Source: Methylobacterium crusticola (GTDB taxonomy: Bacteria > Pseudomonadota > Alphaproteobacteria > Rhizobiales > Beijerinckiaceae). Taken from it: 52,283 nucleotides of DNA. The translations under genes were made by a program, and so were the position numbers. The notes under the pieces are model-generated. The model had not been told where the DNA came from, made no database searches, and worked only from the letters and a program-made list of their open reading frames with translations. The DNA is taken from assembly GCF_003574465.1 (NCBI RefSeq), contig NZ_QOWC01000026.1, forward strand, positions 1 to 52,283, read 5' to 3'. Below, one piece after another: positions 17,399 through 24,554 of this stretch (position 1 is the first letter of the stretch; each line of letters begins with the position of its first letter).

Positions 17399-17507
17399 CA
17401 CGGCTCCACGCAAACGGCCCCGTGTCCCTAACACGCCCCGGCCGGGGGCGATCCGGACGCGGCCGCCGGGTCCACAGGAGTCCGCGCCCCCGGCCCTCCC
17501 GCGCGCC

Positions 17508-18197
17508 TCAGCCCGCGGTGAGCCGCCGGGCCTCGTCGCTCAGCCGCTCGAGCATCCGCGCGCGCCAGCCCGCGACCGGGTCGTCGTCGGGAAGGAGCCC
17601 GAGCGGGCTGACCCCGCGGGCCCACAGGAAGGCGCCCATGACCACGAAGTCGGCGTAGAGCGGCGCCGCGCCGCCGAGGAAGGGCTGGCCCCGGAGCGTC
17701 GCCCGCACCGGCGACAGGGCGCGGCGGAACGACGCCAGCTGCGCGTCCGGGTCGGGACAGACCGCCTCCAGGCTCGTGCCGAAGCGCGCCTCCCGGCTCT
17801 CGCGGAAGTAGCGGCGGTCCGGCTCGTCGAGGTGGCGGTGGACGTCGAGGAGGATCAGGGGCACGAGCGCGCCGTGCAGGACGAGGTCGGTCCAGCCGAC
17901 GGTGAAGCGCGTCAGGGCCTCGCCGGCGCCGCCGCCGAACAGCGAGGGCCGGTCCGGGTAGGCCGCCTCCAGGTAGGCGGCGATGGCGGAGGAATCCGCC
18001 ACCGTCCGGTCGCCGTCGACCAGCACCGGCACCTTGTCGCTGCGCGCGAACGCGATGGCGTCCTTCTCGGTGAAGCGCCAGGGCCGGCCCTCGAAGGGGA
18101 GGCCCTTGTGCTCCAGGGCGAGGCGGATGCGCCAGCAGAACGGGCTGAAGCGGCGGTCCGGATCGGCACCGGCGAGCTCGTAGAGCGTGATGGCCAT
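17508..18197 (-). CDS. glutathione S-transferase family protein
   Basis: 229 aa. The N-terminal thioredoxin fold (1-~82) has FSPFCWRIRLALEHKGLPFE with Ser18 and Cys21 at the active-site loop, KVPVLVDGD with the cis-Pro, and DSSAIAAYLEAAYP with the glutathione-binding Ser. An all-alpha C-terminal domain contains PLYADFVVMGAFLWARG, the N-capping box position. It probably conjugates or reduces electrophiles with glutathione. The gene is monocistronic, reading leftward, 109 bp from the HerA-like gene. Substrate unknown; a lignin ether-cleaving (LigE/F-like) GST is a weaker alternative. Confidence 0.85.
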   Translation of the reverse strand: MAITLYELAGADPDRRFSPFCWRIRLALEHKGLPFEGRPWRFTEKDAIAFARSDKVPVLVDGDRTVADSSAIAAYLEAAYPDRPSLFGGGAGEALTRFTVGWTDLVLHGALVPLILLDVHRHLDEPDRRYFRESREARFGTSLEAVCPDPDAQLASFRRALSPVRATLRGQPFLGGAAPLYADFVVMGAFLWARGVSPLGLLPDDDPVAGWRARMLERLSDEARRLTAG

Positions 18198-18416
18198 CGG
18201 GTCTCCTCGCTCGGTCTCGCGCCGGCGCGCCGGGCTGGTTTAGGCGCCGCGGCGGGGCCCGCCAAGCCGGGCCCGGCGGGCCCTGCCGCGGGCGCCCGGA
18301 GCCCCGTCGGGGGTTCCGGGCGCGTATCGGGTTCGGGAGCTCGAAGCGAGGCCGCGGCCCGATTGCGCGGCCGCCCGGCCGGTGGCATCCTCGCTCCATC
18401 GAGGAGATTCCGCGGC

Positions 18417-18593
18417 ATGGCCAAGAACAGCGGCGAGGGCAGTCGAGTCGGCCCGGTGAAGGAGCGCGTTCAGATCAGAAATCCCGTCACGGGACATTAC
18501 GTCAAGCTGGACACGACGACGGGCCGCATCCTCGAGCAGAAGAAAAGTCCCGGACCGTACAAAGGCGTCCGTGATCTGACCAACAAAAGCTGA
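18417..18593 (+). CDS. conserved small protein of unknown function, 58 aa
   Basis: The ATG is preceded by GAGGAG ten bases upstream. The protein is basic and hydrophilic, with a RNPVTGHYVKLDTTTGRILE core (residues 21-40) and PYKGVRD near the end. I have seen similar peptides annotated as hypothetical in alphaproteobacteria but know no function. Its DNA is visibly lower in GC than its neighbours. The stop codon overlaps the ATG of the next open frame (TGATG at 18591-18595), so it was probably translationally coupled to a partner that now seems broken. This looks like the first gene of a two-gene unit. Confidence 0.7.
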   Translation: MAKNSGEGSRVGPVKERVQIRNPVTGHYVKLDTTTGRILEQKKSPGPYKGVRDLTNKS

Positions 18594-18775
18594 TGCCGCT
18601 CGTCTTCTCGCCGTTGACCGAGGCGGTGTTGAGCACGCCGCCCAAGACCCTGCTGCCGCGGCATGCCTTCGTGATGCGCCAGCTCGGTGAGCCGGCCGCC
18701 ATCGACCTCGCGATGACGGAGGTGCTGACGGGGACGCTGGCCCGTCCGGGAGCGGCCGCGGGCAGTCTGGACACG
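18593..18775 (+). pseudogene. probable 5' fragment of an unknown gene cut off at the chemoreceptor gene
   Basis: The frame begins MPLVFSPLTEAVLSTPPKT with good codon usage (Met, Phe, Thr, Leu rich, GC-ending codons) for about 55 codons and is coupled to the 58-aa gene by a TGATG overlap. From about residue 55 it becomes Ala/Gly/Arg/Pro low complexity and then runs antisense through the chemoreceptor gene, where a long open frame is expected as a shadow. I read this as the N-terminal remnant of a real gene, truncated near the repeat at 18777-18840. The end given is approximate. It could instead be a genuinely short protein ending by another route. Confidence 0.35.
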
Positions 18776-18776
18776 T

Positions 18777-18840
18777 GGCCTCAGGCCGCCCGCACAGCGG
18801 CCTCAGGCCGCCCGGACGCGGCCTCAGGCCGCCCGGACCT
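18777..18840 (-). repeat. 21/22-bp tandem repeat, three units, at the chemoreceptor stop codon
   Basis: Units at 18777-18798 (22 bp), 18799-18819 and 18820-18840 (21 bp each) share GGCCTCAGGCCGCCCG. On the minus strand each unit reads as the last codons of the chemoreceptor, Val-Arg-Ala-Ala-stop. The real stop is in the third unit (18824-18826) and the other two lie downstream of it. The inner GGCCTCAGGCC is itself a near-perfect palindrome. Confidence 0.85.
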
Positions 18841-20167
18841 CGGCCAGGAAGGCCGCGACGGCCGCGCTCATCGCCTCGGCCTGCCGGCCGAGGTCCCGGG
18901 TCGCGCCGGTCACCTGCCCGGCGATCGCCGAGGTGCCGCCCGCATCCTCGCGCACGCGCTCGATCAGGACGCCGATCTCGTCGGTGCCGGCCGCGACGTC
19001 GCGGGTGCTGCGGGCGATCTCCGCGGTGGCACCGCTCTGCTCCTCGACGGCGGCGCTGATCGTGGCGCTGGTCTCGCTGATGCGCGCGATCGTGGCGCGG
19101 ATGCGCTCGATCGCCTGGACGGAGGCGCCCGCCACCGATTGCATGCCGGCGATCTGGGTCACGATGGCCTCGGTGGCCTGGGCGGTCTGCTGGGCCAGGG
19201 CCTTGACCTCGGCGGCCACGACCGCGAAGCCGCGGCCCGAGGCGCCGGCGCGCGCGGCCTCGATGGTGGCGTTGAGGGCGAGCAGGTTCGTCTGGGCCGC
19301 GATGTCGGAGATCAGCTTGACCACCGTGCCGACCTGCTGCACAGCGCCGGCCAGGGAGGCGACGGTTTGGGTCGCCTGCCGGGACTCGTCCACGGCGTCC
19401 TCCGCGATGGTGCGGGAGCGCGCCACCTCGCCGGCGATCTCCTGCACGGCGGCGCGGAGCTGGTGGGCCGACTGGGCCACCTGCCCGACGCCCGCGGAGG
19501 CCTGCGCCACGGCGGCCGCCACCGACGAGGCCGCGTCGGTGGAGCGGATTGCCGTCTCGGACAGCCCGTCGACCGTGCCGTCGAGGGTGCGGGCCTGGGC
19601 CGTGACGGCGCCCATGATCGCCAGCACGCGCCCCTCGAACGCGTCGGCCAGGGCCCCGGCAGCCTGGTGCCGGCTCGCGCGCTCGGCCGCCGCGTAGGTC
19701 TCGAGCAGCACCTCGAGATCGAGCCACGCGACCTTGTTCAGGGTGGCCCGCAGGGCCGCCAGCTCGGTGTCGCCGCCGAACAGGCGCCGCGCGGGCGCGT
19801 CGAGGCCGAGCTCGGCGCTGATCCCGGCCACCACCGTCGCGTGGCAGATCGCCACCGCGTAGGCCGGCACGCCGTGCTCGTAGAAGAGGGAGGCCAGCCG
19901 CTCGGCGGATGCCAGGAAGGCCGGGCCGAAATCGCCGCCCGCGGCCCGGACCCAGTGCGCTACCCGGGCCTCGTGCACCGCCGGCACGCTCAGCGCGCCC
20001 TGGATCTCGGGCCAGGCCGAGAAGCGCGCGTTCCACGCCTCGAGCAGCGCGGGAAGCCGCGTCTCGGCGAAGGCCGCGTGCCGGCGCAGGCGGGCGACGT
20101 CGGCCGGCGTGATGCCGAAGGTGGCGAAGCGCCGGCGCTGCTCGGGCGAAAGGCTCGTCTGTTCCAT
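18824..20167 (-). CDS. soluble globin-coupled methyl-accepting chemotaxis protein
   Basis: 447 aa with no membrane segment. Residues ~8-160 form a protoglobin-like sensor domain ([18 protein letters not shown] at the start; [26 protein letters not shown] around 92-116, where His98 is the likely haem-proximal residue). Residues ~180-445 are the MCP signalling domain, with the conserved hairpin tip [21 protein letters not shown] and [16 protein letters not shown]. It should sense oxygen or another haem ligand and control CheA in the cytoplasm, as HemAT-type aerotaxis receptors do. There is no C-terminal CheR/CheB-binding pentapeptide. ATG 20167 is chosen because the globin-type N-terminus begins there; GAGGGAA lies 13 bp upstream, rather far. 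Confidence 0.85.
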   Translation of the reverse strand: MEQTSLSPEQRRRFATFGITPADVARLRRHAAFAETRLPALLEAWNARFSAWPEIQGALSVPAVHEARVAHWVRAAGGDFGPAFLASAERLASLFYEHGVPAYAVAICHATVVAGISAELGLDAPARRLFGGDTELAALRATLNKVAWLDLEVLLETYAAAERASRHQAAGALADAFEGRVLAIMGAVTAQARTLDGTVDGLSETAIRSTDAASSVAAAVAQASAGVGQVAQSAHQLRAAVQEIAGEVARSRTIAEDAVDESRQATQTVASLAGAVQQVGTVVKLISDIAAQTNLLALNATIEAARAGASGRGFAVVAAEVKALAQQTAQATEAIVTQIAGMQSVAGASVQAIERIRATIARISETSATISAAVEEQSGATAEIARSTRDVAAGTDEIGVLIERVREDAGGTSAIAGQVTGATRDLGRQAEAMSAAVAAFLAEVRAA

Positions 20168-20214
20168 GGCTTGGTTGTAATTCCCTCTCAATACAACCAT
20201 CGCTAGCAACCGCA

Positions 20215-20227
20215 TAAGATTGTCTTA
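20215..20227. promoter_or_regulatory. 13-bp palindrome upstream of the chemoreceptor gene
   Basis: TAAGA-TTG-TCTTA, perfect 5-bp arms, 48 bp upstream of the chemoreceptor start in an AT-richer stretch where its promoter should be. A regulator binding site is possible. Confidence 0.35.
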
Positions 20228-20258
20228 AAAACCGCTCCGTTTCGCTTCGGAGTAACGG
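20227..20258 (-). terminator. terminator-like hairpin with U-tract upstream of the chemoreceptor gene
   Basis: On the minus strand CCG-TTA-CTCCG, an 8-nt loop, then CGGAG-CGG is followed directly by TTTTT (plus-strand A-run at 20227-20231). This is a good intrinsic terminator shape placed about 60 nt before the chemoreceptor ATG. It either stops leftward transcription coming from the RHH gene region or acts as a leader attenuator. Confidence 0.5.
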
Positions 20259-20349
20259 CCCCTGTCGGGCGGGCCGGCGACTCGCCGTCCCGCCTTGCGG
20301 CAGCGCCGCCGGCCCCGGGCCCCTGCGGCGGGCCCCGGCGGCGAACCCC

Positions 20350-20378
20350 TTGCACCCGGCCGGGCACGGCCCTACTTT
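20350..20378 (+). promoter_or_regulatory. predicted sigma-70 promoter of the RHH gene
   Basis: TTGCAC (20350-20355), 17-bp spacer, TACTTT (20373-20378). The predicted transcription start is near 20385, inside the palindrome at 20379-20394. Confidence 0.5.
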
Positions 20379-20394
20379 CCATCCTACAGGATGG
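20379..20394. promoter_or_regulatory. 16-bp palindromic operator for the RHH regulator
   Basis: CCATCCT-AC-AGGATGG, perfect 7-bp arms, located directly after the predicted -10 and 16 bp before the ATG of the ribbon-helix-helix gene. RHH proteins normally bind such palindromes in their own promoter and repress themselves. Confidence 0.6.
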
Positions 20395-20409
20395 TGGGCG
20401 GATGGCGTC

Positions 20410-20829
20410 ATGAGCGGCAGCGTGCAGGAGCTTCGGCCCCGGACGGGCGACAGCGAGAAGATCACGATCAATCTCGGCTACGTCGACCTCGGCCACGTCG
20501 ACCTGCTGGTGCGGGACGGGTTCTACTCCAACCGCACCGACTTCATCCGCACGGCCATCCGCAACCAGATCGAGCGGCACGCCGAGGCGACGCGCCAGTC
20601 CGTCGCCCGCAAGAGCGTCGAGCTCGGCCTGCGCCATTACGGGCGGCAGGACCTCGAGGCCGCGGTCGCGTCAGGCCAGCGCCTCCACATCCGGGTGCTC
20701 GGCCTCGCGACCATCGCGTCCGACGTCACCCCCGCGCTCGCCCGCGAGGCGATCGCGTCGGTCGAGGTGCTCGGCGCCCTGCACGCCAGCGCGGCGGTCA
20801 GGGACGCCCTGCGGGACCGCATGGTCTGA
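20410..20829 (+). CDS. CopG-like ribbon-helix-helix transcriptional regulator
   Basis: 139 aa. The N-terminal DNA-binding ribbon is SEKITINLGYVDLG (15-28), followed by helices VDLLVRDGFYSNRTDFIRTAIRNQIERH (30-57), the classic MetJ/Arc/CopG pattern with the SNRTDFIR turn. The ~80-residue C-terminal part contains a beta-rich LHIRVLGLATIASDVTPALAREAIASVEVLGAL segment, which may be a ligand or oligomerisation domain. ATG 20410 follows GGCGGATGG. Autoregulation is likely because a palindrome overlaps its predicted start of transcription. There is no RelE/ParE-type toxin next to it, so it is a regulator rather than half of a toxin-antitoxin pair. The esterase gene follows 137 bp later. Confidence 0.75.
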   Translation: MSGSVQELRPRTGDSEKITINLGYVDLGHVDLLVRDGFYSNRTDFIRTAIRNQIERHAEATRQSVARKSVELGLRHYGRQDLEAAVASGQRLHIRVLGLATIASDVTPALAREAIASVEVLGALHASAAVRDALRDRMV

Positions 20830-20966
20830 GGCCGCGGGAGGCCAGCCCCGGCCTCCGCCGCCCGAAGAAACGCCGGGAAACCCCAAGGCTCGATCCGGGC
20901 CGGCCCGCGCCGGCCGGCCCGTCCACCGCGGCCGCCCGCCGGCGCCGCCCCGGAGAGATGAACCCC

Positions 20967-22160
20967 ATGCGCAACAGGCTGCTTCCCGGCGTCACCGAGG
21001 CGACCCGGCTCACCCGCGCCGGCCGCCTCGGCGAGGCGCTGGCCCTGATCCAGAGCACGCTCGGCGGCAGGCCCGCCCCGGCGACGGACGGCGAGCCCCG
21101 GGAAGCTCCCCCGCACGGGCGGGAGGCGCCGCGCCTCGCGGGTCCGGCCGCCGGAGCCGCCGGGACGCCCGCCGCCGGGCCGGCCCGCGCGGCGCCCGAC
21201 CCGCTCGCCGCCGGCCTGCCCGAGGGGCTGCGCGACCTCGTGCGGCAGGTCGGCCGCACCCTCGGCCCGGCCCTCGACGACTGGCTCAAGCCGGAGCCCG
21301 CCCCGGCCGGCAAGGTCGCGCCCGGGGCGGGCCGCTTCCTGTCGGCGCGCTTCGCCAACGCCGCGGGCGAGCGCGCCTACAGGCTCTACGTGCCGGGCCG
21401 CTATCGCGGCCGGCCGGTCCCGCTCGTCGTGATGCTGCACGGCTGCACCCAGTCGCCGGAGGATTTCGCCGCCGGCACCGGCATGAACCACCTCGCCGAG
21501 GCGGAGACCTTCCTGGTCGCCTACCCGGCCCAGGCGGCGGCCGCCAACCACGCCCGCTGCTGGAACTGGTTCAGCACCGCCGACCAGGGCCGGGACCGGG
21601 GCGAGGCCGCCCTCGTCGCCGGGCTCACCCGGGCCGTCATGGAGGCCTACGCCGTCGATCCGCGGCGGGTCTACGTCGCCGGGCTCTCGGCCGGCGGGGC
21701 CGCCGCCGCCAACCTCGCGGCGGCCTATCCCGACCTCTACGCCGCGGTCGGCGTCCATTCGGGCCTCTGCGCCGGGGCGGCGCACGACCTGCCCTCGGCG
21801 CTCGCGGCGATGCGCCAGGGCGCGGCCGGCCCGCGGGCGCAGGGCGCCGCGATCCCCACCATCGTGTTCCACGGCGACCAGGACACGACGGTGCACCCGC
21901 GCAACGGCGCCCACCTCATCGCGGCGACCGGGGGCGCGCCCCTGCGCGAGGAGGCCGGGCAGGCGCCGGGCGGCCACGCCTGGCGCCGCAGCCTGTTCGG
22001 CGACGCGGCGGGCCGCCCCGCCTTCGAGCACTGGGTGATCCAGGGCTCGGGCCACGCCTGGTCGGGCGGCGACGCGGCCGGGAGCTACACGGATCCCCGG
22101 GGGCCGGACGCCTCGCGGGAGATGTGGCGCTTCTTCGCGGAGCATCCGCGCGAGGGATGA
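20967..22160 (+). CDS. PHB-depolymerase-family esterase (LpqC/feruloyl esterase fold)
   Basis: 397-aa alpha/beta hydrolase. After a helical N-terminal leader (1-~30) and an Ala/Pro/Gly-rich linker to ~85, the catalytic domain runs from ~120. It has the oxyanion segment VVMLHGCTQSPEDFA, the nucleophile Ser241 in VAGLSAGGAAAA, an acidic residue in FHGDQDTTVHPRN and the catalytic His in GSGHAWSGG. There is no signal peptide, so an intracellular short-chain PHB or ester hydrolase is likely. GGAGAG abuts the ATG at 20958 but is nine bases from the ATG at 20967, hence this start. It lies downstream of the RHH gene and may be in the same unit. Confidence 0.82.
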   Translation: MRNRLLPGVTEATRLTRAGRLGEALALIQSTLGGRPAPATDGEPREAPPHGREAPRLAGPAAGAAGTPAAGPARAAPDPLAAGLPEGLRDLVRQVGRTLGPALDDWLKPEPAPAGKVAPGAGRFLSARFANAAGERAYRLYVPGRYRGRPVPLVVMLHGCTQSPEDFAAGTGMNHLAEAETFLVAYPAQAAAANHARCWNWFSTADQGRDRGEAALVAGLTRAVMEAYAVDPRRVYVAGLSAGGAAAANLAAAYPDLYAAVGVHSGLCAGAAHDLPSALAAMRQGAAGPRAQGAAIPTIVFHGDQDTTVHPRNGAHLIAATGGAPLREEAGQAPGGHAWRRSLFGDAAGRPAFEHWVIQGSGHAWSGGDAAGSYTDPRGPDASREMWRFFAEHPREG

Positions 22161-22228
22161 GGGCGGAGGTTGATCCCGCGCCCGCCCGGGCGCCGGGACG
22201 GGAGCCGGTGCGGCAGGGGAGAGCGGTC

Positions 22229-23203
22229 ATGACGAAGGCAGTGCGGCTCGACGCGTTCGGCGGCCCCGAGGTGATGGGCCTCGCGGACGTCGACCTCCCG
22301 GAGCCGGGACCCGGCGAGGCGCGCCTGCGCCAGACGGCGATCGGCTTCAACTACATCGACGTCTACCAGCGCAGCGGCACCTACCCGCTGCCCCTGCCGA
22401 CGGGCCTCGGCCACGAGGCCGCCGGCGTGGTGGAGGCGGTCGGGCCCGGGGTCACGCAGGTCCGCGCGGAGGACAGGGCCGCCACCATGAATGCGGGGCT
22501 CGGCGCCTACGCGACGGCCCGGAACGTCGCCGCCGACCGGCTGGTGCCGATCCCGGCCGGCATCGACGACGCGACGGCCGCGACCGTGCTGTTCAAGGGC
22601 CTGACCGCCCAGTACCTCCTGAGGAAGACCCACGCGGTCCAGCCCGGCGACCTGATCCTGGTCCACGCCGCGGCGGGCGGCGTCGGGCAGATCCTCGCGC
22701 GCTGGGGCAAGGCCCTCGGGGCCGAGGTCCTGGGCACGGCCGGGGGCCCCGAGAAGTGTGCCGCCGCCCGGGCGGCCGGCTGCGACATCGCCGTCGACTA
22801 CACCCGGCCCGACTGGGTGGCGGCCCTGCTGGAGGCGACCGGCGGCCGCAAGGCCCGGGTGGTCTACGATTCGGTCGGCCGCGACACCTTCCTGCACTCC
22901 CTCGACTGCGCGGCGCCCCACGGCCTCGTGGTGGTGTACGGCGGCGCCTCCGGCCCGGCGCCCGCGATCGCGCCCGAGCTCCTGGGCAGGAAGGGCAACC
23001 TCTTCCTGACCCGGCCGTCGGTGTTTCCCCACAACGCCGACGCGGCCGCCCTGCGGGCGAACGCCGCCGAGCTGTTCGAGGCGGTGGCCCGGGGGACCGT
23101 GACCGTGCCGATCGGCGCCCGCTTCCCCCTCGCGGAGATCGCGGCGGCGCACCGCGCCGCCGAGGCGCGGGCGACCACGGGCGCCATCCTGATCGAGCCC
23201 TGA
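22229..23203 (+). CDS. NADPH:quinone oxidoreductase (zinc-independent MDR family)
   Basis: 324-aa medium-chain dehydrogenase/reductase of the quinone oxidoreductase (Qor) type. The N-terminal GroES-like domain has NYIDVYQRSGTYPLPLPTGLGHEAAGVV, the family signature. The Rossmann part has HAAAGGVGQILARWGKALGAEVLGTAG, and no zinc-binding cysteines are seen. It reduces quinones or alpha,beta-unsaturated carbonyls with NADPH in the cytosol. ATG 22229 follows GGGGAGAG. It begins 68 bp after the esterase on the same strand and may be co-transcribed. Confidence 0.9.
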   Translation: MTKAVRLDAFGGPEVMGLADVDLPEPGPGEARLRQTAIGFNYIDVYQRSGTYPLPLPTGLGHEAAGVVEAVGPGVTQVRAEDRAATMNAGLGAYATARNVAADRLVPIPAGIDDATAATVLFKGLTAQYLLRKTHAVQPGDLILVHAAAGGVGQILARWGKALGAEVLGTAGGPEKCAAARAAGCDIAVDYTRPDWVAALLEATGGRKARVVYDSVGRDTFLHSLDCAAPHGLVVVYGGASGPAPAIAPELLGRKGNLFLTRPSVFPHNADAAALRANAAELFEAVARGTVTVPIGARFPLAEIAAAHRAAEARATTGAILIEP

Positions 23204-23216
23204 GGCGCCGCGCCGC

Positions 23217-24554
23217 TCAGCGGAAGTCGTTCGGGTCGAGCCCGTGGCGGGCGAGCTTGTCGTAGAGGGTCTTGCGGGGCGTCCCGAGGGCCTCGGCGGC
23301 GACCCGGACGTCGCCGCCCGCCATGATCAGTTCGTCGCGGATCAGGCCGCGCTCGTGGCGGTCCATCTGCTCGGCGAGGCTCGCGGCCCGGGCGGGCCCG
23401 GCCGCCGCGGGAGCGGCCGGCACGAGGCCGAGGGCGCAGCGCTCGGCGAAGTGGCCGAGCTCGCGCACGTTGCCGGGCCAGGCGTGCCGGCCGAGATGGT
23501 CGCGGATCGCCGGCGTCACCGGGGGCGGCGCGCGGTTGAAGCGGGCGGCGGCCCGGCGCAGGAAGTGCTCGAACAGGAGCGCGACGTCCTCGCGCCGCTC
23601 CCGCAGGGGCGGGATCGCGATCGAGACCACGTTCAGCCGGTAGTAGAGGTCGTCCCGGAAGGTGCCCTGCGCGGCGGCCTGGCCGAGGTCGATCTTGGTC
23701 GCCGCCACCACCCGCATGTCGACCGGCTGCACCGCGTTGGTGCCCAAGGGCTCCACCACCCGCTCCTGGACCACCCGCAGCAGCTTGACCTGGAGGCCGA
23801 GCGGCATGCTCTCGATCTCGTCGAGGAAGAGCGTGCCCCCGTCCGCGTGGGCGATGCGGCCGACCCGGCGCTTCAGCGCCCCCGTGAAGGCGCCGGGCTC
23901 GTGGCCGAACAGCTCGCTCTCCACCACGCTGTCGGGCAGCGCGCCGCAATTCATGGCGACGAAGTGGCCCTTGGCGCGGCGGCTCCAGCGGTGGAGCGCG
24001 CTCGCCACCACCTCCTTGCCGGAGCCGGTCTCGCCCAGGACCAGCACGTCGACGTCGGCCTGCGCCACGTCGCGCACGAACCGGCGCAGCTCCGTGATCG
24101 CCGGCGAGACCCCCAGGAAGGCGGGGTCCTCCGCCACGGCGGCGTCGAGGCTGGCGCGCAGCGTCCGGTTCTCCAGCACGAGCTGCCGGCGCTCGAGGGC
24201 GCGGCGCACCGAGGCGACGAGGTGCTCGGCCGGGTAGGGCTTGGCGAGGAAGTCGTAGGCGCCGGCGCGCATCGCCCGCACCGCCATGGTGATGTCGCCG
24301 TGGCCGGTGATCAGGATCACGGGCAGCTCGGGATCGGCCTCCTGCACGGCCGCGAACAGCCCGAGCCCGTCGAGGCCCGGCAGGCGCACGTCCGTCACCA
24401 CGACGCCCGGGGGCGCCGCCACGATGGCCTTGAGGGCGCTCTCGGCGTCCGCGAACGCCTCGACCGCGAACCCGGCGAGGTCGAGGCTCTGGCGGTTGGC
24501 CCGGCGCACCTCCTCCTCGTCGTCGACGAAGACGATCCGGCCGGCGGCGCTCAC
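23217..24554 (-). CDS. dctD: sigma-54-dependent response regulator DctD
   Basis: 445-aa NtrC-family activator. The receiver domain (5-~120) has the phosphoacceptor Asp55 in VVVTDVRLPG and LAKPYPAEHL with the conserved Lys. The AAA+ domain (~143-365) has Walker A LGETGSGKE, the sigma-54 contact loop EPGAFTGALK and GGTLFLDEIE. A Fis-type HTH (VRVAAEALGTPRKTLYDKLARHGL) ends the protein. The GTG start overlaps the dctB stop (GTGA, 24551-24554), so it is translationally coupled to its kinase. Phosphorylated by DctB, it should bind the palindromes at 26427-26474 and activate dctA from the sigma-54 promoter. Confidence 0.93.
   Translation of the reverse strand: MSAAGRIVFVDDEEEVRRANRQSLDLAGFAVEAFADAESALKAIVAAPPGVVVTDVRLPGLDGLGLFAAVQEADPELPVILITGHGDITMAVRAMRAGAYDFLAKPYPAEHLVASVRRALERRQLVLENRTLRASLDAAVAEDPAFLGVSPAITELRRFVRDVAQADVDVLVLGETGSGKEVVASALHRWSRRAKGHFVAMNCGALPDSVVESELFGHEPGAFTGALKRRVGRIAHADGGTLFLDEIESMPLGLQVKLLRVVQERVVEPLGTNAVQPVDMRVVAATKIDLGQAAAQGTFRDDLYYRLNVVSIAIPPLRERREDVALLFEHFLRRAAARFNRAPPPVTPAIRDHLGRHAWPGNVRELGHFAERCALGLVPAAPAAAGPARAASLAEQMDRHERGLIRDELIMAGGDVRVAAEALGTPRKTLYDKLARHGLDPNDFR

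Noticed and set aside
20410..22160. RHH protein plus neighbour as a toxin-antitoxin pair
   Set aside because: The neighbour is a 397-aa esterase with an intact catalytic triad, not a toxin, and the RHH protein is longer than a typical antitoxin.
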